Source of the DNA: Amia ocellicauda
Lineage: Eukaryota; Chordata; Actinopteri; Amiiformes; Amiidae
NCBI RefSeq assembly: GCF_036373705.1
Contig: NC_089863.1
Coordinates: forward strand, 23,582,417-23,646,416
Direction of reading: 5' to 3'
Length of the DNA stretch: 64,000 bases
Shown: positions 38,641 through 50,389 of the stretch, in pieces
Numbering within the stretch: position 1 is the first letter of the stretch
How the letters are laid out: each line of letters starts with the position of its first letter
The notes under the pieces: generated by a model
What the model was told of the DNA's origin: nothing
Seen by the model: only the letters and a program-made list of their open reading frames with translations
The model's database searches: none
Translations under genes and position numbers: made by a program

Positions 38641-39376
38641 AGTGATTGAACTAAAATTCAAAAATGATTAGTTTATTATGCAAGAACAAGAGCGCATACT
38701 CGGGAGTACAACCCCAAAAATGATGTATTGATTAAACACATGGGATAAAAGATGCTTTTAAACTTTACATTTAGTCACTGCTGTAAAATAGTCACCCAGG
38801 AGAATGCATGTATATTCTACACCGATTGGCAGCCCTGTTTCTTTATCATTTTGTGACTGTAAAATAGTTTTTGTCTGATTTATTTACCCTTTTGACTTTG
38901 CATTTGGGTTTTATGGTGATCACCATGAGCTGTATACCAGTTTGTATTGTATTGCAATTAACATAATTACTTGCAAGTTAAAGATGAAAGGAGCTGAACA
39001 TGTGTTAATGTATTGTAATTATCTAATGGTTTCTGTTCTAGATACATTCTTACAACGGTGGTTTAAAAACTATCTTTAGTCAATTATTCAATTGGTGTAG
39101 ATCATAACCCTGTTTGTGTAGAAACACCCTTTTTATATTATTAAATAGTTTAATTCTTGCTTAAAGCTTGTCAAAGGGATTGATCTGTGTTAGGCCTAAA
39201 ATTATACAAGGGAGACCCTTCTCCTCTCCCAGACCTTGTTGAGCTAACAAAGGTGGTGGCAGTTTCCACACAACGTGGTGACTTGCCTGTAGTTAGGTAC
39301 TTATGATTTGACAACTAAAAGGGACAGACATTAGAGTAAAAGAGAAGATGTAGGGCAGTCGATCATGGGCAAGATA
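38641..39376. other. Gene-free interval
   Basis: AT-rich sequence between the coiled-coil gene promoter and a Tc1 relic. No feature recognised. Confidence 0.5.
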
Positions 39377-39960
39377 AACCGATCAGCCATAACATTATGA
39401 GCACTGACAGGTGAAGTGAATAACACTGATAATCTCGTTATCATGGCACCTGTCAGTGGGTGGGATATATTAGGCAGCAAGTGAACATTTTGTCCTCAAA
39501 GTTGATGTGTTAGAATCAGGAAAAATGGGCAGCGTAAGGATCTGAGCAACTTTGACAAGGGCCAGATTGTGATGGCTAGACGACTGGGTCAGAGCATCTC
39601 CAAAACTGCAGCTCTTGTGGGGTGTTCCCGGTCTGCAGTGGTCAGTACCTATCAAAAGTGGTCCAGGGAAGGAAGAGTGGTGAACCGGCGACAGGGTCGT
39701 GGGCGGCCAAGGCTCAATGATGCACGTGGGGAGTGAAGGCTGGCCCGTGTGGTCCGATCCAACAGACGAGCTACTGTAGCTCAAATTGCTGAGAAAGTGA
39801 ATGCTGGTTCTGATAGAAAGGTGTCAGAACACACAGTGCATCGCAGTTTGTTGTATATGGGGCTGCGTAGCTGCAGACCACCAGTCAGGGTGGCCATGCT
39901 GACCCCTGTCCACTGCCGAAAGCGCCTACAATGGGCAGTATGTTTCCCTACCAGTATGAG
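39377..39960 (+). mobile_element. Truncated Tc1/mariner transposon, family C
   Basis: The left end begins after TA with AACCGATCAGCCATAACATT, a terminus I recognise from fish Tc1 elements. N-terminal transposase coding follows on the plus strand: a helix-turn-helix piece, then VRSNRRATVAQIAEKVNAGS and VHRSLLYMGLRS, interrupted by a stop near 39736. Similarity stops near 39960 and the catalytic half is missing. Confidence 0.8.
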
Positions 39961-40396
39961 GAACATAGGGTCAATTGCAACGAACTGAAAGCTGCACTAC
40001 CTAGAGATGATCCCGTGGTTAGTGCGCAGCTCCATACTAAACTAGTCTACAGGTTTAATACCCATTGCAACGAACTTGGCGGCTGGAGTTCGTCTCCAGC
40101 TGCAGACTAAACAAGGTTTCCATTGCAACGAAACCCAAAACCATTGCTTCTGCCTCTAGAGGAGACTAAGTACGGAACTAACTTAGTCCTACTCCAGCTA
40201 TGGACTAACTATGGATAGTACCGTGCTAAGGGGAACAAACTGTGAAAAATCACAATGTATTGAATACTTTTGTAACTGGACTCTTCATAACCACATCTTT
40301 TTGTTTTTTCGTATATATAAATAATGAAATTTACAAAAAAAAATCCCTCTCTCTCTCTCTCTCTCTCTCTCTTTATTATTTATATATATATATATA
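39961..40396. other. Unidentified sequence with short internal repeats
   Basis: The words CATTGCAACGAA and a related ATTGCAACGAACT recur three times (near 39973, 40068 and 40119), with GGAGACTAA/CAGACTAA words between. It could be a small non-autonomous element that replaced the rest of the neighbouring Tc1 copy. A CT run (about 40347-40371) and a short TA run precede the next Tc1 element. Confidence 0.4.
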
Positions 40397-41614
40397 CACT
40401 CACCTAAAGGATTATTAGGAACACCTGTTCAATTTCTCATTAATGCAATTATCTAACCAACCAATCACATGGCAGTTGCTTCAATGCATTTAGGGGTGTG
40501 GTCCTGGTCAAGACAATCTCCTGAACTCCAAACTGAATGTCTGAATGGGAAAGAAAGGTGATTTAAGCAATTTTGAGCGTGGCATGGTTGTTGGTGCCAG
40601 ACGGGCCGGTCTGAGTATTTCACAATCTGCTCAGTTACTGGGATTTTCACGCACAACCATTTCTAGGGTTTACAAAGAATGGTGTGAAAAGGGAAAAACA
40701 TCCAGTATGCGGCAGTCCTGTGGGCGAAAATGCCTTGTTGATGCTAGAGGTCACAGGAGAATGGGCCGACTGATTCAAGCTGATAGAAGAGCAACTTTGA
40801 CTGAAATAACCACTCGTTACAACCGAGGTATGCAGCAAAGCATTTGTGAAGCCACAACACGTACAACCTTGAGGCGGATGGGCTACAACAGCACAAGACC
40901 CCACCGGGTACCACTCATCTCCACTACAAATAGGAAAAAGAGGCTACAATTTGCACAAGCTCACCAAAATTGGACAGTTGAAGACTGGAAAAATGTTGCC
41001 TGGTCTGATGAGTCTCGATTTCTGTTGAGACATTCAGATGGTAGAGTCAGAATTTGGCGTAAACAGAATGAGAACATGGATCCATCATGCCTTGTTACCA
41101 CTGTGCAGGCTGGTGGTGGTGGTGTAATGGTGTGGGGGATGTTTTCTTGGCACACTTTAGGCCCCTTAGTGCCAATTGGGCATCGTTGAAATGCCACGGC
41201 CTACCTGAGCATTGTTTCTGACCATGTCCATCCCTTTATGACCACCATGTACCCATCCTCTGATGGCTACTTCCAGCAGGATAATGCACCAAGTCACAAA
41301 GGTCGAATCATTTCAAATTGGTTTCTTGAACATGACAATGAGTTCACTGTACTAAACTGGCCCCCACAGTCACCAGATCTCAACCCAATAGAGCATCTTT
41401 GGGATGTGGTGGAACGGGAGCTTCGTGCCCTGGATGTGCATCCCACAAATCTCCATCAACTGCAAGATGCTATCCTATCAATATGGGCCAACATTTCTAA
41501 AGAATGCTTTCAGCACCTTGTTGAATCAATGCCACGTAGAATTAAGGCAGTTCTGAAGGCGAAAGGGGGTCAAACACAGTATTAGTATGGTGTTCCTAAT
41601 AATCCTTTAGGTGA

Positions 41615-41617
<3 letters not shown>
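40397..41617 (+). mobile_element. Full-length Tc1/mariner transposon, family D, copy 1
   Basis: This 1221-bp element has inverted termini CACTCACCTAAAGGATTATT and its inverse, flanked by TA inside a TA microsatellite. The transposase reads from 40545 to 41585 in a single frame with one in-frame TGA at 41187-41189. Before the stop are 214 aa with a paired helix-turn-helix (SNFERGMVVGARRAGLSISQ) and the first catalytic block (VAWSDESRFLL). After it come QQDNAPSHKG and [12 protein letters not shown] with the second D and the E. All three catalytic residues are intact, so only the stop prevents a full product. The copy at 46110-47330 has the same length and the same stop. Confidence 0.95.
41187..41189 (+). 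pseudogene. In-frame stop in Tc1 family D transposase, copy 1
   Basis: TGA follows GHR and precedes NATAYLS in the same frame. It separates the first catalytic block from the second. The homologous stop is present in the inverted copy. Confidence 0.9.

Positions 41618-41659
<42 letters not shown>
41618..41659. repeat. (TA)n microsatellite
   Basis: Pure TA run abutting the right end of the Tc1 copy; the element evidently inserted into it. Confidence 0.95.
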
Positions 41660-41660
<1 letters not shown>

Positions 41661-41668
41661 GTACACAT

Positions 41669-41735
41669 ACAGTTAGGTCCATAAATATTTGGACAGTGAC
41701 ACAATTGTCATCATTTTGGCTCTGTACGCCACCAC
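41669..41735 (+). repeat. Fragment of a Tc1-type MITE end
   Basis: It begins CAGTTAGGTCCATAAATATT and continues with TTTTGGCTCTGTACGCCACC. This terminus is common in fish Tc1-derived MITEs. Only the one end is present before L2-like sequence takes over. Confidence 0.65.
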
Positions 41736-42690
41736 ATACGCCGAATCCGTCCCTTCCTCACCGACTACTCGACCCTCCCATTCCCTCTCGCATCTCTTCC
41801 TGCTTGTCTGCTATTTCCGCCTGGATGCACTCCCACCACCTCAAGCTCAACCTCTCCAAATCGGATCTCCTCCCCCTCTTCCTCACCTTCTGCTGACCTC
41901 TCCATCTCGATCCCCTTTGAATCCACCACACTCTCTCCTTCTTCTTCCGCTAAAAACCTAGGAGTCACCCTCGATCATGCGCTCTCCTACACCCAGCACA
42001 TCAGGTTAACAGTTAACGTCCACAAGTTCACCGCCAGAGGTCCCTATTGCCACAGCATCCTCTGTCTCTGTCCTTGGATCTCCGGCTCCGTGTACCTGAT
42101 GACTCTATTATTGTCCCTGCTTAACTGGATCATCACCACCCCTGCCTCTTATTCTCCTGCTCATCAACACTAGTATTTATTCCCCTTTGCTGAGCGTTCC
42201 AGACCTGTGTTTAGCTTCCTTGTTATCGCCCCTCAGCTTTCTCATTTTTGACCCTCGTCTCCCGGATTACCCTCCCTGCCTCGTTCGCATCATCGACAGA
42301 CCTCCTGCCCGTGTCCTTGACGTCGCCGTTAGCCTGAGCTCTACTGCTCCTGTTGCCGGCCCGAGAGCCACTGCTTGTCTGACCTCTCTGTCCTGCTCCG
42401 CGCCTGGGTTCTTACCTCCTGTCCTCTGCCAGAGTCACAGTCGGGCTGCAGCCACTGTTCGTTGTGCTCTTCCTCAGTTACTTCTCCATGAGCACGCCTG
42501 GGGTAAAGGGCACTGTTGTGCTCCTGGATGTCCTGTATCAAAAATCAGATAATGTCAACACGCACAAGCAATACTGTAAATGGGTTAACAGTGGTACAGT
42601 ATGTTGTACTTGCTTTAATTGTAAGGTCATTCTTGAAATGTGTAGTTGCTCTGGAAAAGGGCATCTGCTAAGAAATAAATAGCAAAAACA
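41736..42690 (+). mobile_element. L2-clade LINE relic (reverse transcriptase C-terminus and 3' tail)
   Basis: Frameshifted coding includes a Trp-Met-His-Ser-His-His-Leu-Lys-Leu-Asn-Leu-Ser-Lys block near 41826 and a LGVTLDHAL-like block near 41955. These are hallmarks of the L2 RT thumb region. The 3' end carries AAAAGGGCATCTGCTAAGAA near 42654. Multiple frame breaks show it is dead. Confidence 0.65.
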
Positions 42691-45600
42691 TAGCATTACA
42701 TTCATATTAAACTCTAATGTGTGTTGGACCTCTATGTCAGCACTATAATCCCTTGTTTGCAGGCAAATAAAATTCAAAAATACACATTGTAAAGCAGTTA
42801 GGGGATACATGTTTGTAGGCTGACCTTTAGCTACATGTCAGATATGAAAATAAAGAGCTCTCTACACCCCACTTGCAATCAGATGGTCTCTGATGTACGA
42901 TCAATTCTCAATGAGGAACTGTTGTGTCCTACTCAGGCCCTCTAGCTCACACCATGTACTGCTGGCAGCTTCATTGCTCTTAAAAATAAAATTTGTGAAA
43001 TACAGAGTTCATTTCAGTCTAAGAAATTATGACCATAAAGTAATGGTTAGGGACCCATAACTGAATGTTGTGGGGTGTAATCCCAGGATGAATGTGTGTA
43101 TCTGTCAATACTATTAACATAGGTTTAATTGAATCATTGGAGGATGTTAATAAATACATGATATTCCTGTACAAGTTGGAGTGATTGGTTGATTTCACCA
43201 ATTTTCTGTCGCGTCTCAGGTAGAGCAGACCAGAAATAATAATTTACATGGATCCCACAAAAGAAAAGCTGAAGCTGGTTTGCACTGTAAAAAAAACACC
43301 CTCAACTCTCGGTGAAAACACAATTATACACATTTATTAAGGAGAATCACAACACACCTCCACTCCTCACTGGCGCAAAATTAGCGCACCCTTTCCTTAT
43401 ATAAGGTTTTTAGACAACCAATCAGCTTTAGCTGAGCTTCCCACTAATTTGACCTTACTATTTGGCATAACTGTGAACTTTGAATGTACATACCACACTG
43501 TATGGGACTGTACATGTGTGTACCCACTATACAGCGTGTCCAACTCCAAAACACAAATATCACAGCAAGAGGACTGTCCATCACAGCAATCTTTCAGCAG
43601 ACTGTGATGGCAGCACATTCAACTTGTGAGTGCTATGTTTTTCTCGTTTGTTTGTTTGTTTTTTATTTTAATGTGTGAATACTGATATAATTAAATAGTA
43701 AGAGTTGTTTCCGAATGCTGATATGCTGTGTGTCCATAGCTCGATGATGTAAAGGCTGAAATCAAGACAAATCATGTCAGTCCTTTCTACACCTTTAATA
43801 AGATCTTTTCACCATCAATATTTAAGTGTATTATTGCACTTTGTATTCCGCTTATATTTTGTAAGTCACCCTGGACAAGGGCATCTGCTAATAAATAAAT
43901 AATAATAATAAAAGTTAAATACAAATGGACAATTTCTTGGAAAAATAACTCAAACAAAACTGTCAAAATATATTTGCTGTAGCCTAATTTCCTCTTTCAT
44001 TCGTGAGAAATGTTATTTTACATGTAAAATATTTGCCTTTGGGTGTTTATAATACATTTGATTGTATATTACACCTTTTCAGAAACTGTATTCCAGGAAT
44101 TTTACAACACTTGCAGTGCAGTAAAAGCAGAAGCTGTGAATCAGCTGAATCTGAGCAATCGTGATGTTTCTAAATCTGTAAAACAATCACAATCCTAGTG
44201 CAGGGCTGTCCTGTGGCCCTCCAGGACCAGGGTTGCTCGTCCCAGTCCAAGTGTATATGTGACCAAAGTCATTGAATCCATATTGGAATAGATGTCACGG
44301 GTGGCAGTGAACACTGAACCCAAACCTAATCCCACTACACCCAAGATTATTATTGTGAGATGGGGACCCGCTACCACCCAGTGTTCCCGTGCAGGTTCGG
44401 CAAGATCTCAGTACATACAGCACAGGCTTCAGAAAGGCAATAAGAAGGAAGTTTATTTTACACAATGAATAGCCACAATACAATCAGTAAAAGGGGGGGA
44501 CAACTACCAGGGCACAAAGTCTGCCATTCCCAAAGGGCTCAATCCTAATCTAAAACAGTTTAAATTGCTTTTAATTATCTGGGCAAGTAAATACTCAAAT
44601 CCAATAGAAAAGACTAAAAGCTACAAAATTAAACTATGATAAAATCCTATACTAAAATCCTAAAACTAGGCCCTAAAAAACAAAAACAGCAGCCACGAAT
44701 GTAAGAACAGCAACTTTAAAGGGAAATAATCCCAATACAATCCAATAGCAATAGTAGTGAAACAGGTCCCAAGTTGGCCTGAGATGAAGGCTCTCGTTCC
44801 GGGCTAAGGGTGCAGGTCCCTCCCTGCGTCACTCTTCCCCGATCGGACCCGCTTGTCAATGCAGCCAACAATCAAACAAAGAAAAGGGGAGAGAGAGAAA
44901 GAATAGAATAAATGTTCCTCAACCCAGCGTTTTCCGCAAGGAGCCTTGGCACCCACGGAGGCTTAACTTTTACCGGCTGGTAACCTCACAGCCGGTATAT
45001 CCCCACTCCACAGCCAAGCCTGCTGGTGCTGGTGCTGGTCTCCTTTTCCCTCTAATCAGGGCGGCTTCTATCCAGGTTGTCCGTGCCGAGTGCTAACAGT
45101 TGAAGTGGCTGTGAGTGAAGGTCGGCTGTGTCCCGTGTATTCACACACAAATAATGTGAAACAATCCAAACATCAATTAGTGATGATAAAACAATTAGTG
45201 AATAATTAGGAACAAATAAAAAAAACAATAAAGGATATTATAAGTGAAATAAAGAGAAACACAGAACCCCTGGCACCCTCTGTTACATAGACACTATTCA
45301 GAAGTAAAGAACAGGCAGAAATAAATGTGAGAAGTGAAACCAGAGCTTCCCTCTAGAGAGATCTGTTTAAGGACACAGAGAGAGCAGAGATAAAGATGAG
45401 TGCATCCCATGGACAAGTATTCGATTCAGTTGTTTGAGCATGCATGACAGTATCCATCAATTGCAAACAGGTTTTACAGAGACGTTTCGGAACTGCATTC
45501 TGCTGCTCTTCCTGTTTAAACTGCGAGGACAAACAGCAGAGGAACTGGTTTCTCTGTTTAGGTGGAAATGAACTTGGCTGCCTAATATTAGTTATTAAGC

Positions 45601-46027
45601 GGGCTCTGATTCCTAAGCAATGTAGAACAGCACAGCAATGCCCAAGTATTTCAATATCAAAGTCAATCAAAAAATCATAACAGAAAAGAATACCCTTCAA
45701 TACCTATACAGTACAATGCAATAGCAAATAAGATTTTATTAGATTCTCTTTACAACTTAAAGACAGTCAAATCATGTCTGTGGCACAGGTCATTTCATAA
45801 CATCACTTCTCTCACGCACCTTTGCTGGATCTAATCAGCTGATCCGCCACAGGGACGTCCCTTCTATGAATATACAGTTTTTTAACTGTGTTAAAATACA
45901 ACATTTAAAGGATATAATTTAGGATATCACACACAAACATACACTTCCTGAGAACTAAAGAGGGATACATGCATTTCCTGAAAAGAGATCCATATTTTTA
46001 TTTAATTCAACCAATTAGTATACTTGT

Positions 46028-46029
<2 letters not shown>
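42691..46029. other. Gene-free interval with LINE tail remnant
   Basis: No gene is supported. A second L2-type 3' tail (GTAAGTCACCCTGGACAAGG, then CATCTGCTAATAAATAA) lies at about 43860-43912. A GC-richer stretch at 44760-45130 has no recognised content. This interval lies between the two inverted Tc1 family D copies. Confidence 0.5.

Positions 46030-46109
<80 letters not shown>
46030..46109. repeat. (TA)n microsatellite
   Basis: About 80 bp of TA repeat, target of the adjacent Tc1 insertion. Confidence 0.97.
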
Positions 46110-46112
<3 letters not shown>

Positions 46113-47327
46113 TCACCTAAAGGATTATTAGGAACACCATACTAATACTGTGTTTGACCCCCTTTCGCCTTCAGAACTGCCTTAATTCTACGTGGCATTG
46201 ATTCAACAAGGTGCTGAAAGCATTCTTTAGAAATGTTGGCCCATATTGATAGGATAGCATCTTGCAGTTGATGGAGATTTGTGGGATGCACATCCAGGGC
46301 ACGAAGCTCCCGTTCCACCACATCCCAAAGATGCTCTATTGGGTTGAGATCTGGTGACTGTGGGGGCCAGTTTAGTACAGTGAACTCATTGTCATGTTCA
46401 AGAAACCAATTTGAAATGATTCGACCTTTGTGACATGGTGCATTATCCTGCTGGAAGTAGCCATCAGAGGATGGGTACATGGTGGTCATAAAGGGATGGA
46501 CATGGTCAGAAACAATGCTCAGGTAGGCCGTGGCATTTCAACGATGCCCAATTGGCACTAAGGGGCCTAAAGTGTGCCAAGAAAACATCCCCCACACCAT
46601 TACACCACCACCACCAGCCTGCACAGTGGTAACAAGGCATGATGGATCCATGTTCTCATTCTGTTTACGCCAAATTCTGACTCTACCATCTGAATGTCTC
46701 AACAGAAATCGAGACTCATCAGACCAGGCAACATTTTTCCAGTCTTCAACTGTCCAATTTTGGTGAGCTTGTGCAAATTGTAGCCTCTGTTTCCTATTTG
46801 TAGTGGAGATGAGTGGTACCCGGTGGGGTCTTCTGCTGTTGTAGCCCATCCGCCTCAAGGTTGTACGTGTTGTGGCTTCACAAATGCTTTGCTGCATACC
46901 TCGGTTGTAACGAGTGGTTATTTCAGTCAAAGTTGCTCTTCTATCAGCTTGAATCAGTCGGCCCATTCTCCTCTGACCTCTAGCATCAACAAGGCATTTT
47001 CGACCACAGGACTGCCGCATACTGGATGTTTTTCCCTTTTCACACCATTCTTTGTAAACCCTAGAAATGGTTGTGCGTGAAAATCCCAGTAACTGAGCAG
47101 ATTGTGAAATACTCAGACCGGCCCGTCTGGCACCAACAACCATGCCACGCTCAAAATTGCTTAAATCACCTTTCTTTCCCATTCAGACATTCAGTTTGGA
47201 GTTCAGGAGATTGTCTTGACCAGGACCACACCCCTAAATGCATTGAAGCAACTGCCATGTGATTGGTTGGTTAGATAATTGCATTAATGAGAAATTAAAC
47301 AGGTGTTCCTAATATTCCTTTAGGTGA

Positions 47328-47330
<3 letters not shown>
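46110..47330 (-). mobile_element. Full-length Tc1/mariner transposon, family D, copy 2 (inverted)
   Basis: It is exactly as long (1221 bp) as the copy at 40397-41617 and lies in opposite orientation. The transposase runs from 47182 to 46142 on the minus strand, with the same in-frame TGA after GHR (46538-46540). Only four residues differ from copy 1: H/Q in ARGHRRM, T/R in NSTRPH, K/Q in NRKKRL and S/C in APSHKG. The termini and catalytic residues are intact. TA repeats flank both ends. Confidence 0.95.

Positions 47331-47386
<56 letters not shown>
47331..47386. repeat. (TA)n microsatellite
   Basis: Pure TA run flanking the Tc1 copy on its other side, 190 bp from the TLR stop codon. Confidence 0.95.
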
Positions 47387-47389
<3 letters not shown>

Positions 47390-47572
47390 CTCCCCCAACT
47401 AATCAAATAATTAAATTCTGATTACACACAAATGAAATGTGCCAATTCCACTGATGACCAGTTCTGCTGGTGAACCTGTTTCAGGATTGGCCCTGATGAC
47501 CTGATGGAAACAATTGATGCAAGATAGTTGTACTTGATTATTACTCTCTCCTGTGATTCTCCTTCAACCCTC

Positions 47573-50389
47573 TTAGTCAGTCGGCCGCCCACTGGCTATC
47601 TTGGCCTGCAGTCGGTCCCAGAAGGCCGGACGCTGTCTCTCGTCCTGCGGCCAGTCCAGGTAGGTCCTGGTCTTCACCAGCCGGGCTAGCCTGTGGTGGG
47701 CCGACAGCAGCACCGGGGGGATCTCCTCCAGGAACAGCAGCATCAGAACGTCTCGCCGCTCCACCTGCAGCCGGTATGTGGCCAGTCTCATCTCCAGGGA
47801 GCACCAGCCGCTCTGGAGGGAGTGGCGGCTGACCACGCAGAGGGTTCGGCGGCTGCTGTAGATGCTGTCTGTGATGTTGTCCACCACGTCCTTGCCCGGC
47901 TGGAAGTCGCGGCTGTGCAGGCAGAGGCGCAGGAACGGGGGGCCTCGCTGCTCCAGGTTGGGCAGGAGCTCCTCCAAGACCCAGTCCTCGTCCTTCCCGC
48001 AGTAGGAGACGAAGGCGTCGAACTGGTAGCGCCTCCCCGCATCCCCTCGGCGCGTGAGGTTGGCCAGCCAGCCGCGGAGGATGTAGAACAGAGCCAGCAG
48101 GTAGGCGCCAGCCAGGTTATAAATCAGGACAGCGGACATGAAAAAGAGAAGGCCGCAGGCTGTCGACACAAACAGAATGAACTCTGTTTCGAAAACACAG
48201 CTGCCCTGCACAAACTGGAGGAAATTCGCCGTGCCTTTCGCCGCTGGGCACGTCACGTCTTGCAGGTCAGGCTTCCACACCAAGGCCTGCAACCCTGTCT
48301 GTGCCTTTGCCCAGGTGACAAACCAAGCGTTCTCGCAAAGGCAGTAGACATTGAGATGTATCAAATACAGAAACTTCAGGTCAGCCACGGCATCAAAGAG
48401 ACCATTCCCCCAACTGACAGGGTTGGCAATATGGAGAGCAAAGGATTTCAAGGATGTGAGGTCCTTGGTTAGGCTGATCTCCAAGGAGGGGATCCTGCAG
48501 TTGACCATCACGAGAGTTTCAAGTTGGCTTAAGTTCCTGAAAATCAGGGGAAGATTGGGCTGCTCAAACAGGTTGATGTTCACAAGAATCAGGCGTCGCA
48601 GTTTGGTGAGGCTGTTCAGATCAGTGTAGTCGATGAATGTTGCAGACAACTCGGAGATATATTCAAAGTCTTTGACATTGGGGACGTACTTGGCCATGAA
48701 ATCGGAGCCGCAACGGAGTTGTTCAGTTTTAGCGTGGACCTCGATGACATGCTCAAAAAACGGTCTGTGACAGTCAACAAAGGAAACAGACCGCCCCCTC
48801 AGACTGAGAGTGAGGCCAGCACTGGGATGACTGTCACCCCCGATGGCGATATGAACAGACCCTCTTCCCACATTTATGGAGAGGTCCGTCAAGTTCTCTG
48901 GCAGCCTCTTGAAGAGCGACGTCAAATTCAACATGGAGACCAAAGTTTCCAAATTTCCCAAACTGAGATCTTCCAAAGAAACTTGATTCTCAAAAGCACC
49001 CTCTTCTATGCGTGTGAGTGGGTTCCAATCCATAGAGAGCGACTTTAGGTTTCTTAAGTATTCAAAACGGTGTTTCTCAACCACAGAAATCTTGTTGTGC
49101 TGGAGATTCAAGGACCTCAGCCTCAGCAAGCCTTTAAAAGCATGTTCCTCGATTGTACTGATTTGATTATTAGACAAATCCAGGTCTATCAGACTTGGCA
49201 TGCAGGAGAACTGTCCAGCGCAGATGTTTTTAATTAGGTTAAAAGACATGTCCAGTGAAGTTAAAGCCACTGGCTCGGTCTGGAGTTGGCAAAAGTTGTA
49301 TTTTTCAAAAAGATTACTTTGTAGAGTCAGAGCTGAAAGGTTTTTAATGAAATGTATAAAATCTGAATTTGGGGAACAATCATATTCTGTAATTGATCCT
49401 ATTTTCAGGACTTTCAGACTTTTACAGTTTTCAGGTGGTAAAACTGAGATGTTGAGGTTTTCGAGAAAATCTACTGTAAGGTGTTGTATAGAAAATGCGA
49501 ATGCTGCTTTACACAGCATTTCAAAATCCTCAACAAAGCCCATACACTGTAGCTTGTGGATGCTCCTTAATCCAGATTGCAGAAGATGAGTGAGTGTTAG
49601 TTTTTTGCAAGACATCATTAAGACAAATACATCACTGAAATATCCCAACGCACCCTTTTCCATGTTTTCCAAATTGTCCAAAACCAAACTGACATTTTGG
49701 ACATCAAAGAAGGTTGGCATCTTTCCGTCAGTCTCGTGTGATGTTGTGCAGTTTTGCAACGTCAGATTTTTTATGTCAAGCTCAAGCATAAGGACCTGTA
49801 GAGACGTGAGATTTTGAATTCTGCACAAGACATCCGCCAAGTTTGCAACACCGTCTTCCATTACTGTGAGTTTGGACAGCAGTGGAAATTCATTAAAAAC
49901 GGATGGGGTTGATTGTAAAAATCTGAAACCACACACCTGCAGTTCCACCAGCCCAGGCAAACTGGTGAATGTGTTTGTTTCGAAAGAAGTGTTACATTGT
50001 TGAAGTGAATATATAGTAAGATACTGCAGACTAGCCAGTCCATGAAAAGCACCCGGATGTATCCGAGTAAGACAGCCATCAATTCTCAGTTGCCTTAAAG
50101 AAGTAAAGCGAGACAATGCGTGGGGCTGCAGCACGGTGGTAACCACTTTGTTCTCGATGCAAAGGGTTTGGAGGTGAGATGGAACCTCTGCAAGATCCTC
50201 CTTAAAATCGATGACCTCATAACATTGGGCAAAATACTGCTGCATGTCACAGGAGAGGTGAGATTTTAAAATCGGCGAATTATCCAAGAATTCCTCCATC
50301 ACAACACACTTTTTCCCGATCCGAGCCGCCGCCAGAGGCATCCGGAGCAACGCTGCTCCAACCACCACACACAGACAGAAGACTCTCAT
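47573..50389 (-). CDS. Toll-like receptor, TLR11-subfamily type (TLR13/21/22-like)
   Basis: One exon encodes 938 aa from the Met of MRVFCLCVVVGAALL, a clear signal peptide. An in-frame ATG 96 bases upstream would add a charged leader and is less likely. The ectodomain has many leucine-rich repeats (for example SLIDLDLSNNQISTIEEHAF and LRSLNLQHNKIS) and a C-terminal cap (CLCENAWFVTW). A transmembrane helix follows (FILFVSTACGLLFFMSAVL), then a cytoplasmic TIR domain of about 151 residues from 48028. TIR box 1 is FDAFVSY, box 2 RDFQPG, and box 3 includes FW. The box 2 form and the WCSLEMRLATYRL block point to the TLR11 subfamily of fish receptors, which sense microbial nucleic acids or other microbial patterns and signal through MyD88-type adaptors. 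The ligand cannot be told. A splice acceptor at about 50530 implies an upstream untranslated exon. Confidence 0.93.
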   Translation of the reverse strand: MRVFCLCVVVGAALLRMPLAAARIGKKCVVMEEFLDNSPILKSHLSCDMQQYFAQCYEVIDFKEDLAEVPSHLQTLCIENKVVTTVLQPHALSRFTSLRQLRIDGCLTRIHPGAFHGLASLQYLTIYSLQQCNTSFETNTFTSLPGLVELQVCGFRFLQSTPSVFNEFPLLSKLTVMEDGVANLADVLCRIQNLTSLQVLMLELDIKNLTLQNCTTSHETDGKMPTFFDVQNVSLVLDNLENMEKGALGYFSDVFVLMMSCKKLTLTHLLQSGLRSIHKLQCMGFVEDFEMLCKAAFAFSIQHLTVDFLENLNISVLPPENCKSLKVLKIGSITEYDCSPNSDFIHFIKNLSALTLQSNLFEKYNFCQLQTEPVALTSLDMSFNLIKNICAGQFSCMPSLIDLDLSNNQISTIEEHAFKGLLRLRSLNLQHNKISVVEKHRFEYLRNLKSLSMDWNPLTRIEEGAFENQVSLEDLSLGNLETLVSMLNLTSLFKRLPENLTDLSINVGRGSVHIAIGGDSHPSAGLTLSLRGRSVSFVDCHRPFFEHVIEVHAKTEQLRCGSDFMAKYVPNVKDFEYISELSATFIDYTDLNSLTKLRRLILVNINLFEQPNLPLIFRNLSQLETLVMVNCRIPSLEISLTKDLTSLKSFALHIANPVSWGNGLFDAVADLKFLYLIHLNVYCLCENAWFVTWAKAQTGLQALVWKPDLQDVTCPAAKGTANFLQFVQGSCVFETEFILFVSTACGLLFFMSAVLIYNLAGAYLLALFYILRGWLANLTRRGDAGRRYQFDAFVSYCGKDEDWVLEELLPNLEQRGPPFLRLCLHSRDFQPGKDVVDNITDSIYSSRRTLCVVSRHSLQSGWCSLEMRLATYRLQVERRDVLMLLFLEEIPPVLLSAHHRLARLVKTRTYLDWPQDERQRPAFWDRLQAKIASGRPTD

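Noticed and set aside
47693-48472. 259-codon plus-strand frame within the TLR region
   Set aside because: Antisense of the TIR and membrane region, with no domain of its own.
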